In this document: piece by piece, positions 54,944 through 62,840 of the stretch
How the letters are laid out: each line of letters opens with the position of its first letter
Numbering within the stretch: position 1 is the first letter of the stretch
NCBI GenBank assembly: GCA_030522415.1
Contig: CM060131.1
Location: 3,634,501-3,698,500, forward strand
Direction of reading: 5' to 3'
DNA from: Channallabes apus
Taxonomy: Eukaryota > Chordata > Actinopteri > Siluriformes > Clariidae
Length of the DNA: 64,000 nt
Position numbers and translations under genes: made by a program
Notes under the pieces: generated by a model
What the model was told of the DNA's origin: nothing
Databases searched by the model: none
The model's input: only the letters and a program-made list of their open reading frames with translations

Positions 54944-55250
54944 TGTGACGTCTTGTGCCGGATAACCAGAGAAAAAAAGGAGCTCAGAGACAAAGCGGTG
55001 TTTAATACAAACTTTTATCCTTTTCTCTTGACGTCACAAAAACACAATACAAAAGTATGAGTTAGAAAAAGATCAAAATGTAAGTGTAGGAAACGCGTCG
55101 GGAGGAGAGCAGCACACATGCTCCTATTTCGTCTACGTCTTCTCACACACCTCTCCAGCGCACGCACCGGGGGCGGGGCAACACACCTAAAAAGGGCAAA
55201 AGACATACCTGCATACATGCAATGGTATATACGTTGTAGTGACCGTTACA
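54944..55250 (-). repeat. Gypsy 3' LTR
   Basis: Minus orientation begins TGTAACGGTCACTACAACGT and ends CACAAGACGTCACA. It has a GC box (GCCCCGCCCCC), a CRE palindrome TGACGTCA (55029-55036), and a TATTAAAC that may act as poly(A) signal. It contains a 67-codon minus frame of no significance. Confidence 0.95.
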
Positions 55251-55263
55251 GATTCCCCCCTAC
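55251..55263 (-). other. Polypurine tract of the gypsy element
   Basis: The minus strand reads GTAGGGGGGAATC directly before the 3' LTR start. The AGGGGGGAA run is the expected RNase H-resistant primer for plus-strand DNA synthesis. It is called from position and composition. Confidence 0.8.
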
Positions 55264-55543
55264 AGAGAAGAGGCTGTCCCCAGCCGTACACAATACAAGG
55301 ACAACATTCGTAAATCCAATTTCAAACATGAAAACATTGAATTACAAAAATACGTCCCGTGCCATACTCACAAGGGTACATACCGACATTTCAAAACAAA
55401 CTACAAATTAACAATATTCATTGTTTTGTACCTTACTAGGCTGTGCAACAAACATCACCTGGCAACATTAGGAACAGTGTTATCAGAAATAACAAAATAT
55501 AGGTAAATATGTAACACCATAGGACCTTAAGTCATCATAACCC

Positions 55544-58500
55544 CTACCGTTTAAAGTCTAGTCTGTCGGTATGGTATTCATTAGTCCATTTCCGTCGTGA
55601 CCAGTCTGTGGTAACTCTTGGAGCAAGTCTAGGTCTGAGGTCATAGCGATGACTCTGTCTAGTGTCATCATAATTATGGTCATAAAGATCATGTGTAGAA
55701 ATGTCAAAGTCAGCAACAGGGGCAAAAGTAGTGCCGTCACCTGTGGCCACATCGTAAACATTGTCACTCAAAGAATCGTAAGTAACATTTGATGTATTGG
55801 CCAAACAAGAGTTTGTATAATAAGATGGAGACACCCTGCCCTCAAGTTCTTCAGTAAGTACGTCAGAGTCAGGCAAAAACCCATCTGTCCCCTGTACCCT
55901 ACTCTCAGGTCTGGTATGGAAAGGTTGCATATTAACGACATGAAAAACACCTGCATCTTCCCCTGTATCCAGTTTCCTGAGTCTGTAGTTCACATCAGAT
56001 AAGACATGAGTGACACAGTAAGGGCCAGAATAAAGTGGTGCCAACTTAGCTGTGAAATCCATAAGCGCGTCAGACTTTGGGTGATTTCTTACTCTGACAA
56101 GGTCACCGATTGAATAATGAACACAACGTCTTTTCTTGTCGTAGTATTCCTTTCTCTTCTCATGGTTAACTTCCAAGCTCGCTTTTGCATGTTCATGAGC
56201 TTCCCGTAATGAAGACCGCAACTGTTCCAGGTAAGGAATGTCAATGTCAAGCTCGTCATCTCCATTTGGTTGAGTCACCAAGTCCAAAGAAGTGTTCAAC
56301 TCACGCCCGTACAACAACATGGCTGGTGATTGTCCTGTACTCTCGTGAGGAGCCGTACGTAAGGCAAAACAGATCTGTGAGATGTATCGGTCCCACAAGG
56401 TGTGTTTGTGGCCAACGTATGCTCTGATTGCCGTTTTCAATGTTCTGTTCACTCGTTCCGTTGCATTTGTCTGCGGGTGATATGCAGTAGTCAGACGGTG
56501 TTCAGTTCCGATGAGGGTGAGTAATTTTTCAAACAGGTGACTCACAAAGGGGGAACCCCTATCTGAAATGAGATACGTTGGTGCTCCATGACGCGAGAAC
56601 ACTTCACTCAACAGTCTGCTGGCTGCTACTTGTGCTGTTGCTTCTCTCACTGCCACAATCTCTACCCACTTTGAAAAATAGTCTACAAAGACCAAGATGT
56701 AAGCGTTTCCATTGGAGGTACGAGGTAGAGGGCCGACAAAGTCAACTCCCACGAACTCCCAAGGTTTTTGAGGACGGATTGGGACCATAAGACCAGCTGG
56801 CTTACGCTGACACGGCTTAGTCAATTGGCAGATTTTACAAGAAGACACATACTTTTTCACTTCTGACGACATGTTAGGCCAGAAAAATCTGTGTTTCAAA
56901 CGTGCTAAGGTTTTTGTCATTCCAAGGTGACCAGCGGTCGGATGATCATGGTAGTATTGTAGCACAGTGTTTTTAAGAGATTCAGGAACGTACAGTTTTA
57001 AACGTTTCAGAGGGTGGATACCGCATGCAGATGTAGGATCATTAAAATAAAGTAGTCCATCATGAACTGAAAACTGAGAAACTTCTTCTGCTACTTCACT
57101 TGACTGGGATGCTGTTTCCTTCATTCGCAGAAGATCACCAGTGACCGGGTCGTCAAGTTGCAGTTGTTTCACTTGTGATCTGTCAGAAAGAGGTAAGGTT
57201 GTTGTTGAGCAGAGTTCAAGTCCGCCGATTATAGCATGTTCTGGTAATATGTCTACTGGAGATTCATCACTCTGCAGAGGATTCCTTGACAGTGCATCGG
57301 GCACTTTATTACGCTCGCCAGGCTTGTGTATAACGTCGAAGTCAAAGTCTTGGAGACGGAGAGACCAACGAGCCAGTCTACCTGTAGGATTTGGACGCGA
57401 CATCAGCCATTTTAATCCACTGTGGTCAGTAAAAATCGTGACGTGTAGGCCTTCAACGTACGGTCGGAAATGTTCAAGCGCCCAAATGACTGCAAGACAC
57501 TCTTTTTCCGGAGTGGAATAGGGTTTTTCTGATTTGTGGAGAGCCCTACTTGCAAATGCCACCGCCACTTCTCTACCTTGCACATCTTTCTGCATCAATG
57601 CGGCCCCAAGACCAACGTCACATGCGTCGGTATGAAGAAAGAAAGGTGAGGTGAAGTCAGGAAAACTCAATACGGGTGCTGTTGTCAATTTTTGCTTCAG
57701 ACTCTCAAATGACTCTTGACATGCAGTGTCCCAGGTAAAAGTGTTATCTTTCTTTGTGAGCGTGAACAAAGGCTCAGCGAGACTTGCATAATCCTTTATG
57801 AATCTTCTGTAATACCCCGAAAGGCCTAAAAATTGTCTAACTTGTTTCACATTCTCAGGGGCTTCAAAGTTCATAACAGCGTTGACTTTTCCTTGATCAG
57901 GAAGAATACCATCTGGACAGACTCTGTAACCCAAAAAGTTAAATTCTTTGCGGCAAAACTGGCACTTGGCTAGCTTAATAGTCAAGCCTGCAGACCTTAA
58001 CCGAAGAAAAACATCTTTTAGATCTTCGAGGTGTTGTTCGAAGGTGGGTGAAGCCACGACGATATCGTCAAGATAAACAGCACAGGATTTGTAGATAAGG
58101 CCAGCCAGAACACTGTTCATCAATCTTTGGAACGTCGCGGGGGCGTTACATAACCCGAAAGGAAGAACACAGAATTGGAAAAGACCGCAATGTGACACAA
58201 AAGCGGTTTTAGGTCTAGAGCTTTCAGCCATGGGAACTTGCCAATACCCCCGAGAGAGGTCAATCGTTGTCAGGAATTTCCCTCTAGCGAGGAAGTCCAG
58301 GGATTCATCAACTCTCGGCAATGGATACGAGTCTTTAACCGTAAGTTGGTTTAATCCTCGATAGTCAACACAAAATCGTGGTTCGTTACCTGGCCTGTGA
58401 ACAATGACAACAGGGGCAGCCCACGGTCCAGCTGCGGGTTCGATGATTCCTTCCTTTAACATTTTCCCTATTTGTTCTTCGATTAACTGTTTTTTTGCAG

Positions 58501-59197
58501 GAGATGTTCTGTAAGGAGGTAAGTGAACTGCTTTTTCGTCACCGGTATCGATGTGATGCTCGACTAATGAAGTACGTCCTAAGCGTCCATCAAAAAGATC
58601 AGGAAAGTTTTCAAGCAATTTTGTCATTTTTTCTCTTTCTGTACAGTTTAAACAAGCTTCATCCATTTTTTGAGAAAGTACAGAAGATGAGACATCCATG
58701 AGGAACAGACTACTATTTGGATCATTTATGTCACAGCCCTCCATTTCATCAGCAATTAAGGGATTGTTCCCAATAACAACTGTTCTTGAAGGAATGTTAA
58801 TAGTGACGGAAGCACGCTGCATGAAATCCATACCAAGGACCAGGGTAGATGGCAGATGTGTAACAACAGCAAAACGCTGATAGAAGCGCTCTCCCATGAA
58901 CCCAAAATTCAACCAGGTAACGCCAACAGGATCACAAGTACTGCCATCGGCGAGTAAAATTGGTGAAGTAGCCCATGGTTTAATGTTAGCCTTCAATTTA
59001 GGGTGAGTTTGAACAATATCAGCTCGAACCGCCGAAAGAGATGCCCCAGTGTCTAAAGTAGCTTCTAACACTTGGCCATTAAGATTAATTTTCACTCTGA
59101 ATGGAGTGTTCCAAAAAGAAGGGGATGCAGTATCTTCAACATGACTGAGAACATGTAAGCACGATTCATCTTCGGTAGAAAAAAGAGGCGGAGTCAT
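55544..59197 (-). CDS. pol: Gypsy Pol polyprotein, 1217 aa, intact
   Basis: Replicative polyprotein of the element. Domains by residue: aspartic protease with DTGAS at 49-53; RT with VDYRGLNQLTVKDSYPLPRV, FLTTIDLSRGYWQVPM and catalytic YLDD at 375-378 (58075-58064); RNase H with FLHTDACDVGLGAAL, EKECLAVIWALEHF and IFTDHSGLKWLMS; integrase with the HHCC finger (HPTAGHLGMTKTL...CKICQ) and the D,D-35-E core VGVDFVGPLP, LISDRGSPFVS, TNATERVNRT. A GPY/F-like LYSGPYCVTHV follows. There are no stops and no missing catalytic residue. It starts at an ATG overlapping the gag stop by four bases. Confidence 0.97.
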   Translation of the reverse strand: MTPPLFSTEDESCLHVLSHVEDTASPSFWNTPFRVKINLNGQVLEATLDTGASLSAVRADIVQTHPKLKANIKPWATSPILLADGSTCDPVGVTWLNFGFMGERFYQRFAVVTHLPSTLVLGMDFMQRASVTINIPSRTVVIGNNPLIADEMEGCDINDPNSSLFLMDVSSSVLSQKMDEACLNCTEREKMTKLLENFPDLFDGRLGRTSLVEHHIDTGDEKAVHLPPYRTSPAKKQLIEEQIGKMLKEGIIEPAAGPWAAPVVIVHRPGNEPRFCVDYRGLNQLTVKDSYPLPRVDESLDFLARGKFLTTIDLSRGYWQVPMAESSRPKTAFVSHCGLFQFCVLPFGLCNAPATFQRLMNSVLAGLIYKSCAVYLDDIVVASPTFEQHLEDLKDVFLRLRSAGLTIKLAKCQFCRKEFNFLGYRVCPDGILPDQGKVNAVMNFEAPENVKQVRQFLGLSGYYRRFIKDYASLAEPLFTLTKKDNTFTWDTACQESFESLKQKLTTAPVLSFPDFTSPFFLHTDACDVGLGAALMQKDVQGREVAVAFASRALHKSEKPYSTPEKECLAVIWALEHFRPYVEGLHVTIFTDHSGLKWLMSRPNPTGRLARWSLRLQDFDFDVIHKPGERNKVPDALSRNPLQSDESPVDILPEHAIIGGLELCSTTTLPLSDRSQVKQLQLDDPVTGDLLRMKETASQSSEVAEEVSQFSVHDGLLYFNDPTSACGIHPLKRLKLYVPESLKNTVLQYYHDHPTAGHLGMTKTLARLKHRFFWPNMSSEVKKYVSSCKICQLTKPCQRKPAGLMVPIRPQKPWEFVGVDFVGPLPRTSNGNAYILVFVDYFSKWVEIVAVREATAQVAASRLLSEVFSRHGAPTYLISDRGSPFVSHLFEKLLTLIGTEHRLTTAYHPQTNATERVNRTLKTAIRAYVGHKHTLWDRYISQICFALRTAPHESTGQSPAMLLYGRELNTSLDLVTQPNGDDELDIDIPYLEQLRSSLREAHEHAKASLEVNHEKRKEYYDKKRRCVHYSIGDLVRVRNHPKSDALMDFTAKLAPLYSGPYCVTHVLSDVNYRLRKLDTGEDAGVFHVVNMQPFHTRPESRVQGTDGFLPDSDVLTEELEGRVSPSYYTNSCLANTSNVTYDSLSDNVYDVATGDGTTFAPVADFDISTHDLYDHNYDDTRQSHRYDLRPRLAPRVTTDWSRRKWTNEYHTDRLDFKR

Positions 59198-60396
59198 TGT
59201 TTGGAGAGAGGATTGCCTCTGCGAATCGTCCTCCCTCCTCTGAAGTTTCCCAAGTGCCTGTCAGACGATTGCCTATCGTGCGCATAACTATGTTCCGTCA
59301 TGTTTAAACTTCCAGAAAGAGAAGACGTTAACTGAGCATCTACAGGTTCAACATGACGCGAATCTGTCTCAGAAAATGAATTACATTTCGGACAAGTGCG
59401 TGAAGTGAAACCAGGAAGTAAGCATTTGAAGCAGTGAATTTCCTTGTTCATCTTTGTCTTGTCCTTCACCATGACCGGAAGACATGCACCTGAGCCCAAA
59501 ACAACATGTAGCTCATGAGCTCTAAGAAGGAGATCTATTCCAGAGGGAACAGACGTACCATAGAGGGAAATTCTGTACTTTTCGAGTGAGTGTTTACAGA
59601 TTAAATCTACTTGCTCGCCTTCAGGTGGTGGAGTTTTCAATTTTTTGAACTCACTTAACATATGAGCCACAAAAGTAGGGAAAGGCTCCTCGGGAGTTTG
59701 GAAACGGTCCAAGATACCTCTCATGATTTGTTCCTGGTTATCAGATGGAAGAAAGACTGTTTTGAACAACTCACAAAATCGTGTCCATGAAGTGATATGT
59801 GAACTGAGAACTGAAAACCACTTCTTTGGCTCTTTCCCCAAAAATCGAGGTAGGCTAAGGAGAATTTGTGCGTCATTTAAGTCAAGTGAAGTTCTGTACC
59901 CATTGACAGACTGTAACCACTCTTCAGGATGTACACGTCCATCACCTGTAAACACAGGTGGCTCCAGCCTTGACTGATAGAGCACAGATGCCAGAATTCT
60001 ACTGGTATTGGTCACGTCCGAAGTATTCAATTGTGGAGAAAACGTTATGTTCGTTGCACAACCATCAACAGTATTCATACCTTGGTATGGCACACGGTCC
60101 GACGGGATGTGTGGAGTGGAGCTGGCCCTTGGAGGTAGCTGTGTTCTTTTCCCCTCCGTTGTATCAATGCCACGAGGTTCGAGGCGTCTTAACACTTTCT
60201 GTTGCAACTCAAGAGAATCACTTAGACATTTTTGTAAAACTGACACTTCAGCTGTTAGGGCTTCCACTTGATATTCTAAACTTTTCTGTTTCTGTGACCT
60301 CTGTTTCTGTCTACAGGCAGGTTCAGATAAAGGGTAAATTGAATCAGACTCAAAGTCGGGGTGAGTAGCCATTGCTGTACGTACCCAATCACTCAA
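59194..60396 (-). CDS. gag: Gypsy Gag protein, 400 aa, intact
   Basis: Structural protein of the virus-like particle. The start is ATG at 60396 (MSDWVRTAMATHPDF). A coiled-coil-like stretch (SLEYQVEALTAEVSVLQKCL) lies at about residues 38-57. The Retrotrans_gag core runs about 155-265 (HPEEWLQSVNGYRT, LPRFLGKEPKKWF, FCELFKTVFLP). Near residue 325 the nucleic-acid-binding motif is CFKCLLPGFTSRTCPKC: four cysteines, with Phe at the position of the usual zinc-knuckle His. The C-terminus is Arg/Gly-rich (FRGGRTIRRGN). Its TGA stop (59196-59194) overlaps the pol ATG (59197-59195) as ATGA. Confidence 0.94.
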   Translation of the reverse strand: MSDWVRTAMATHPDFESDSIYPLSEPACRQKQRSQKQKSLEYQVEALTAEVSVLQKCLSDSLELQQKVLRRLEPRGIDTTEGKRTQLPPRASSTPHIPSDRVPYQGMNTVDGCATNITFSPQLNTSDVTNTSRILASVLYQSRLEPPVFTGDGRVHPEEWLQSVNGYRTSLDLNDAQILLSLPRFLGKEPKKWFSVLSSHITSWTRFCELFKTVFLPSDNQEQIMRGILDRFQTPEEPFPTFVAHMLSEFKKLKTPPPEGEQVDLICKHSLEKYRISLYGTSVPSGIDLLLRAHELHVVLGSGACLPVMVKDKTKMNKEIHCFKCLLPGFTSRTCPKCNSFSETDSRHVEPVDAQLTSSLSGSLNMTEHSYAHDRQSSDRHLGNFRGGRTIRRGNPLSKQ

Positions 60397-61200
60397 ATCA
60401 CAAATTTAAATGTGAAACAATAGAAAATGTTTAAAGTATAACAAAAGAAATCAAATTCAGGCAAATATGCACAATGTTCAGTTCACTAAGGACAATTTAG
60501 AATTAAACAGGTCACACAAGTATGCTGTTGAAATGTCACAGTTAAACAAATGTACAATTTATGTATAGAATATGCATCACAAATGAAGTAGAAACTGTAA
60601 ATAGTTCGCTTCAAGGCAGTTCAATTCGAGTTGGTGAAGAAAAACAAAAAGGAACAAACCAGTGGGAGTTTCTCTGCAGATCTGTTCAAGTATGCCAAGC
60701 ACCAAAAAAAGAAGAAGAAGAAAATGCTCACAAGCAACGAATTTTCGCTGAGAAAAAAAGAAATTCGGCTTTGCAAAAATATCCACGGGCGAGATAAAAT
60801 TAGTTGTTAATGTTAGTCCGTGAGTGAAAAATATGAAAGTCAGTCAATAGACTCATCACAAGGTATTAAAGTCTACTCCAAAGTGAAATAAAGTCAAATA
60901 CAAAATGTGCAACCCGAAGCACAAAACCGGGTAATAATTTCAATTAAAAGAGTTTGACAGAGCACAAAGCACCAAATAGAGTTATATTACTAGTTACAAT
61001 ACAACAGCCGACCTGTCTAGACACGTGCAAGAGCACATTAGCAAGCTAATCTTACCGTCCCACACACCATGCGGCGTCGCATGAAACTTCTAGAACATCC
61101 GAATAAAGTCCGTGAATTGGAGCGTTTCCCCCCTAGAAAAACCAAAATCAGTTGTCGGATGACAAATAAAATGTGTTAACATCTGAGTCCAGAATTAGAA
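60397..61200 (-). other. Gypsy 5' leader
   Basis: Untranslated leader between the primer-binding site and gag, about 800 bases, AT-rich, with short minus-strand frames but no conserved ORF. It probably holds packaging signals, which cannot be located by eye. Confidence 0.6.
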
Positions 61201-61212
61201 GTTCGGGCGCCA
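61201..61212 (-). other. Primer-binding site, tRNA-Lys-like
   Basis: The minus strand reads TGGCGCCCGAAC two bases after the 5' LTR. It is complementary to the 3' end of a tRNA ending GTTCGGGCGCCA, as in animal tRNA-Lys(UUU). Complementarity stops after 12 bases (TTCTAA follows). Confidence 0.85.
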
Positions 61213-61214
61213 AT

Positions 61215-61521
61215 TGTGACGTCTTGTGCCGGATAACCAGAGAAAAAAAGGAGCTCAGAGACAAAGCGGTGTTTAATACAAACTTTTATCCTTTTCTCTT
61301 GACGTCACAAAAACACAATACAAAAGTATGAGTTAGAAAAAGATCAAAATGTAAGTGTAGGAAACGCGTCGGGAGGAGAGCAGCACACATGCTCCTATTT
61401 CGTCTACGTCTTCTCACACACCTCTCCAGCGCACGCACCGGGGGCGGGGCAACACACCTAAAAAGGGCAAAAGACATACCTGCATACATGCAATGGTATA
61501 TACGTTGTAGTGACCGTTACA
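61215..61521 (-). repeat. Gypsy 5' LTR (promoter)
   Basis: Same 307 bases as 54944-55250, no difference seen by eye. As the upstream LTR on the minus strand it would drive the element. The GC box and CRE palindrome TGACGTCA precede a GGATAAAAG that may serve as a weak TATA element. Confidence 0.95.
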
Positions 61522-61800
61522 GTAGGCATAATTTAGCTCCCCTTCTTGTCCGCTTCATTTGGGAGAGGTGAACTGTACTCTCCGCTCCCGCCCCCCTCCG
61601 TCATCCCCTCCCGCTTCCCTCTCCGCTCCCGCCCCCTGTCATCCGCTCTCCTCCCCCCCCCCCCCTCATTCAGGGGCGGCGCGGGGCGCAGGCATCACAT
61701 ATAATAGAAAACCACTTAGCGGCACAGATTATTATTTTTTACTGCCCCTCACGTGACATAAAAAAAATGCCCACTTCGCCCTACCCTAAAACCGCCACTG

Positions 61801-61830
61801 GATACACATAATTAGTAATAAAGTAATGAA

Positions 61831-61861
<31 letters not shown>

Positions 61862-62397
61862 GTCAATCACACATGAAGAAAACATTTACAGCAATATTTT
61901 GCTTGCAAATAGATGAAAAACGATGTTTTGAAGGAATACAAATAAGTAAAAGATCTTAAAGATCCAGGCAATTGCCATTAATCTAAAAAACGAAATATAA
62001 TACAGAAAACATTCGACATGTCAACAAAACATAAACAGAACATCTTCCCAAACATATATCAAGCTTATTTAAAAACCTCAAAAGCATAAACATTCAAAGT
62101 ACCTGGAAAACGGAGATGTAAATAATCATAACAACCATAAGTTGCCGCCTCCTCTGCACGAGCTGACCGATAAATCTAACGCACCAAGAGAGGAAAGACT
62201 GACAGGCAGAACAGCCAATCATCAGCCGGTGTCATGTTTGAGAGGGAGGCGAGAGGAGAGCTGAAGCGAGTGTAGACACAGAGCGGCCAGAGAAACGGAG
62301 GAGCAAATGCGAAGGCGTTTATTCAAAACTGCGGGAAAACTGTGGAAAAAGTGTGGGTGTTTAAACACCCACATCCCCTACGGGTGCGACGCCCCTG
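61801..62397. repeat. 597-bp repeat, partner of 27464-28040
   Basis: It starts GATACACATAATTAGTAATA exactly at the hAT terminus, has a longer AAATA array (61833-61860), and otherwise follows the 27.5-kb copy to GCGACGCCCCTG, including the palindrome GTGGGTGTTTAAACACCCAC (62353-62372). Only a few substitutions were noticed. Confidence 0.8.
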
Positions 62398-62700
62398 CAC
62401 ACACACACTCCTGCGCTGAAGTCAAACTCCACCTCTGAATCCTGCTCGTGCTAGGTGCGGTCCATAAATGTCAAGTGACGAGGAGAATCCAAGCACAGAA
62501 ATATTATTAAAAAAAAAAAAAACACTATGACCCTTTAGGGGTTCCGTAACAAGCGTTCCCTTTGCAGAAAATAAATAAATAAAATAAACAGTGTCTTAGT
62601 CAAAACATTTCAGGTTCTTAGAGCTCATTGGGTGTTAGACGGTCTTACCTCCGGGTTTAACCTCGTGTCGCGAGCTGCCAAACCGTCAACGTGTATCGGG
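62398..62700. other. No gene seen
   Basis: CA repeat, an A14-like run (near 62510) and AAATA units, then single-copy-looking sequence rising in CpG content toward the putative promoter. No ORF. Confidence 0.45.
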
Positions 62701-62730
62701 GAAAAATTGATTACACTGCTGGTCTTGCGA

Positions 62731-62840
62731 GTCACGTGACCGATTGGGGGAGGGTTTAAAGATGACTGGAAGCCATCTTGGCTGTTCGTTGTCGAGCCCT
62801 AAAATATCAAACAGGCCTGAGTGTTAACAGTGCGGCAAAG
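62731..62840 (+). promoter_or_regulatory. Candidate TATA-less promoter and first exon of a gene beyond the window
   Basis: GTCACGTGAC (62731-62740, palindromic E-box of CLEAR/USF type), then CGATTGG (62741-62747, inverted CCAAT), then GGAAGCCATCTTGGC (62768-62782), whose complement CAAGATGG is the YY1 core found at housekeeping start sites. 60 bases later GGCAAAG meets GTAAAT (62841), a plausible splice donor of a non-coding first exon. No ATG-led ORF lies before the donor. The gene cannot be named. Confidence 0.5.

Larger units (their letters stand above)
54944..61521 (-). mobile_element. Ty3/gypsy LTR retrotransposon, complete, no env
   Basis: 6578 bp. LTRs of 307 bp (54944-55250 and 61215-61521) begin TG and end CA and appear identical by eye. 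The 4-bp target GTAG lies at 54940-54943 and 61522-61525. On the minus strand: 5' LTR, primer-binding site, ~0.8-kb leader, gag, pol (protease, RT, RNase H, integrase), polypurine tract, 3' LTR. Both ORFs are open. No envelope or chromodomain is seen. Identical LTRs imply a very recent insertion. Confidence 0.96.
53604..61800. mobile_element. Decayed hAT element hosting a gypsy insertion
   Basis: Left end CAGTGGCGGTTCTACACTGA, right end ...CCTAAAACCGCCACTG, an inverted pair typical of hAT. A C-terminal transposase remnant lies near the left end. The right part (61526-61800) contains GC-rich CCCGCCCCC stretches and a C-run. Flanking octamers do not match (CCCAAGAC and GATACACA), so either one end belongs to another copy or the left flank was lost. 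Without the gypsy the element is about 1.6 kb. Confidence 0.65.

Noticed and set aside
55015..55218. 67-aa minus ORF, identical at 61286-61489
   Set aside because: Lies wholly inside the gypsy LTR. Identity between copies reflects LTR identity, not coding constraint.
54944..55544. Envelope gene that would make the gypsy element a retrovirus-like agent
   Set aside because: Fewer than 300 bases separate the pol stop from the 3' LTR, with no ORF of the right size.
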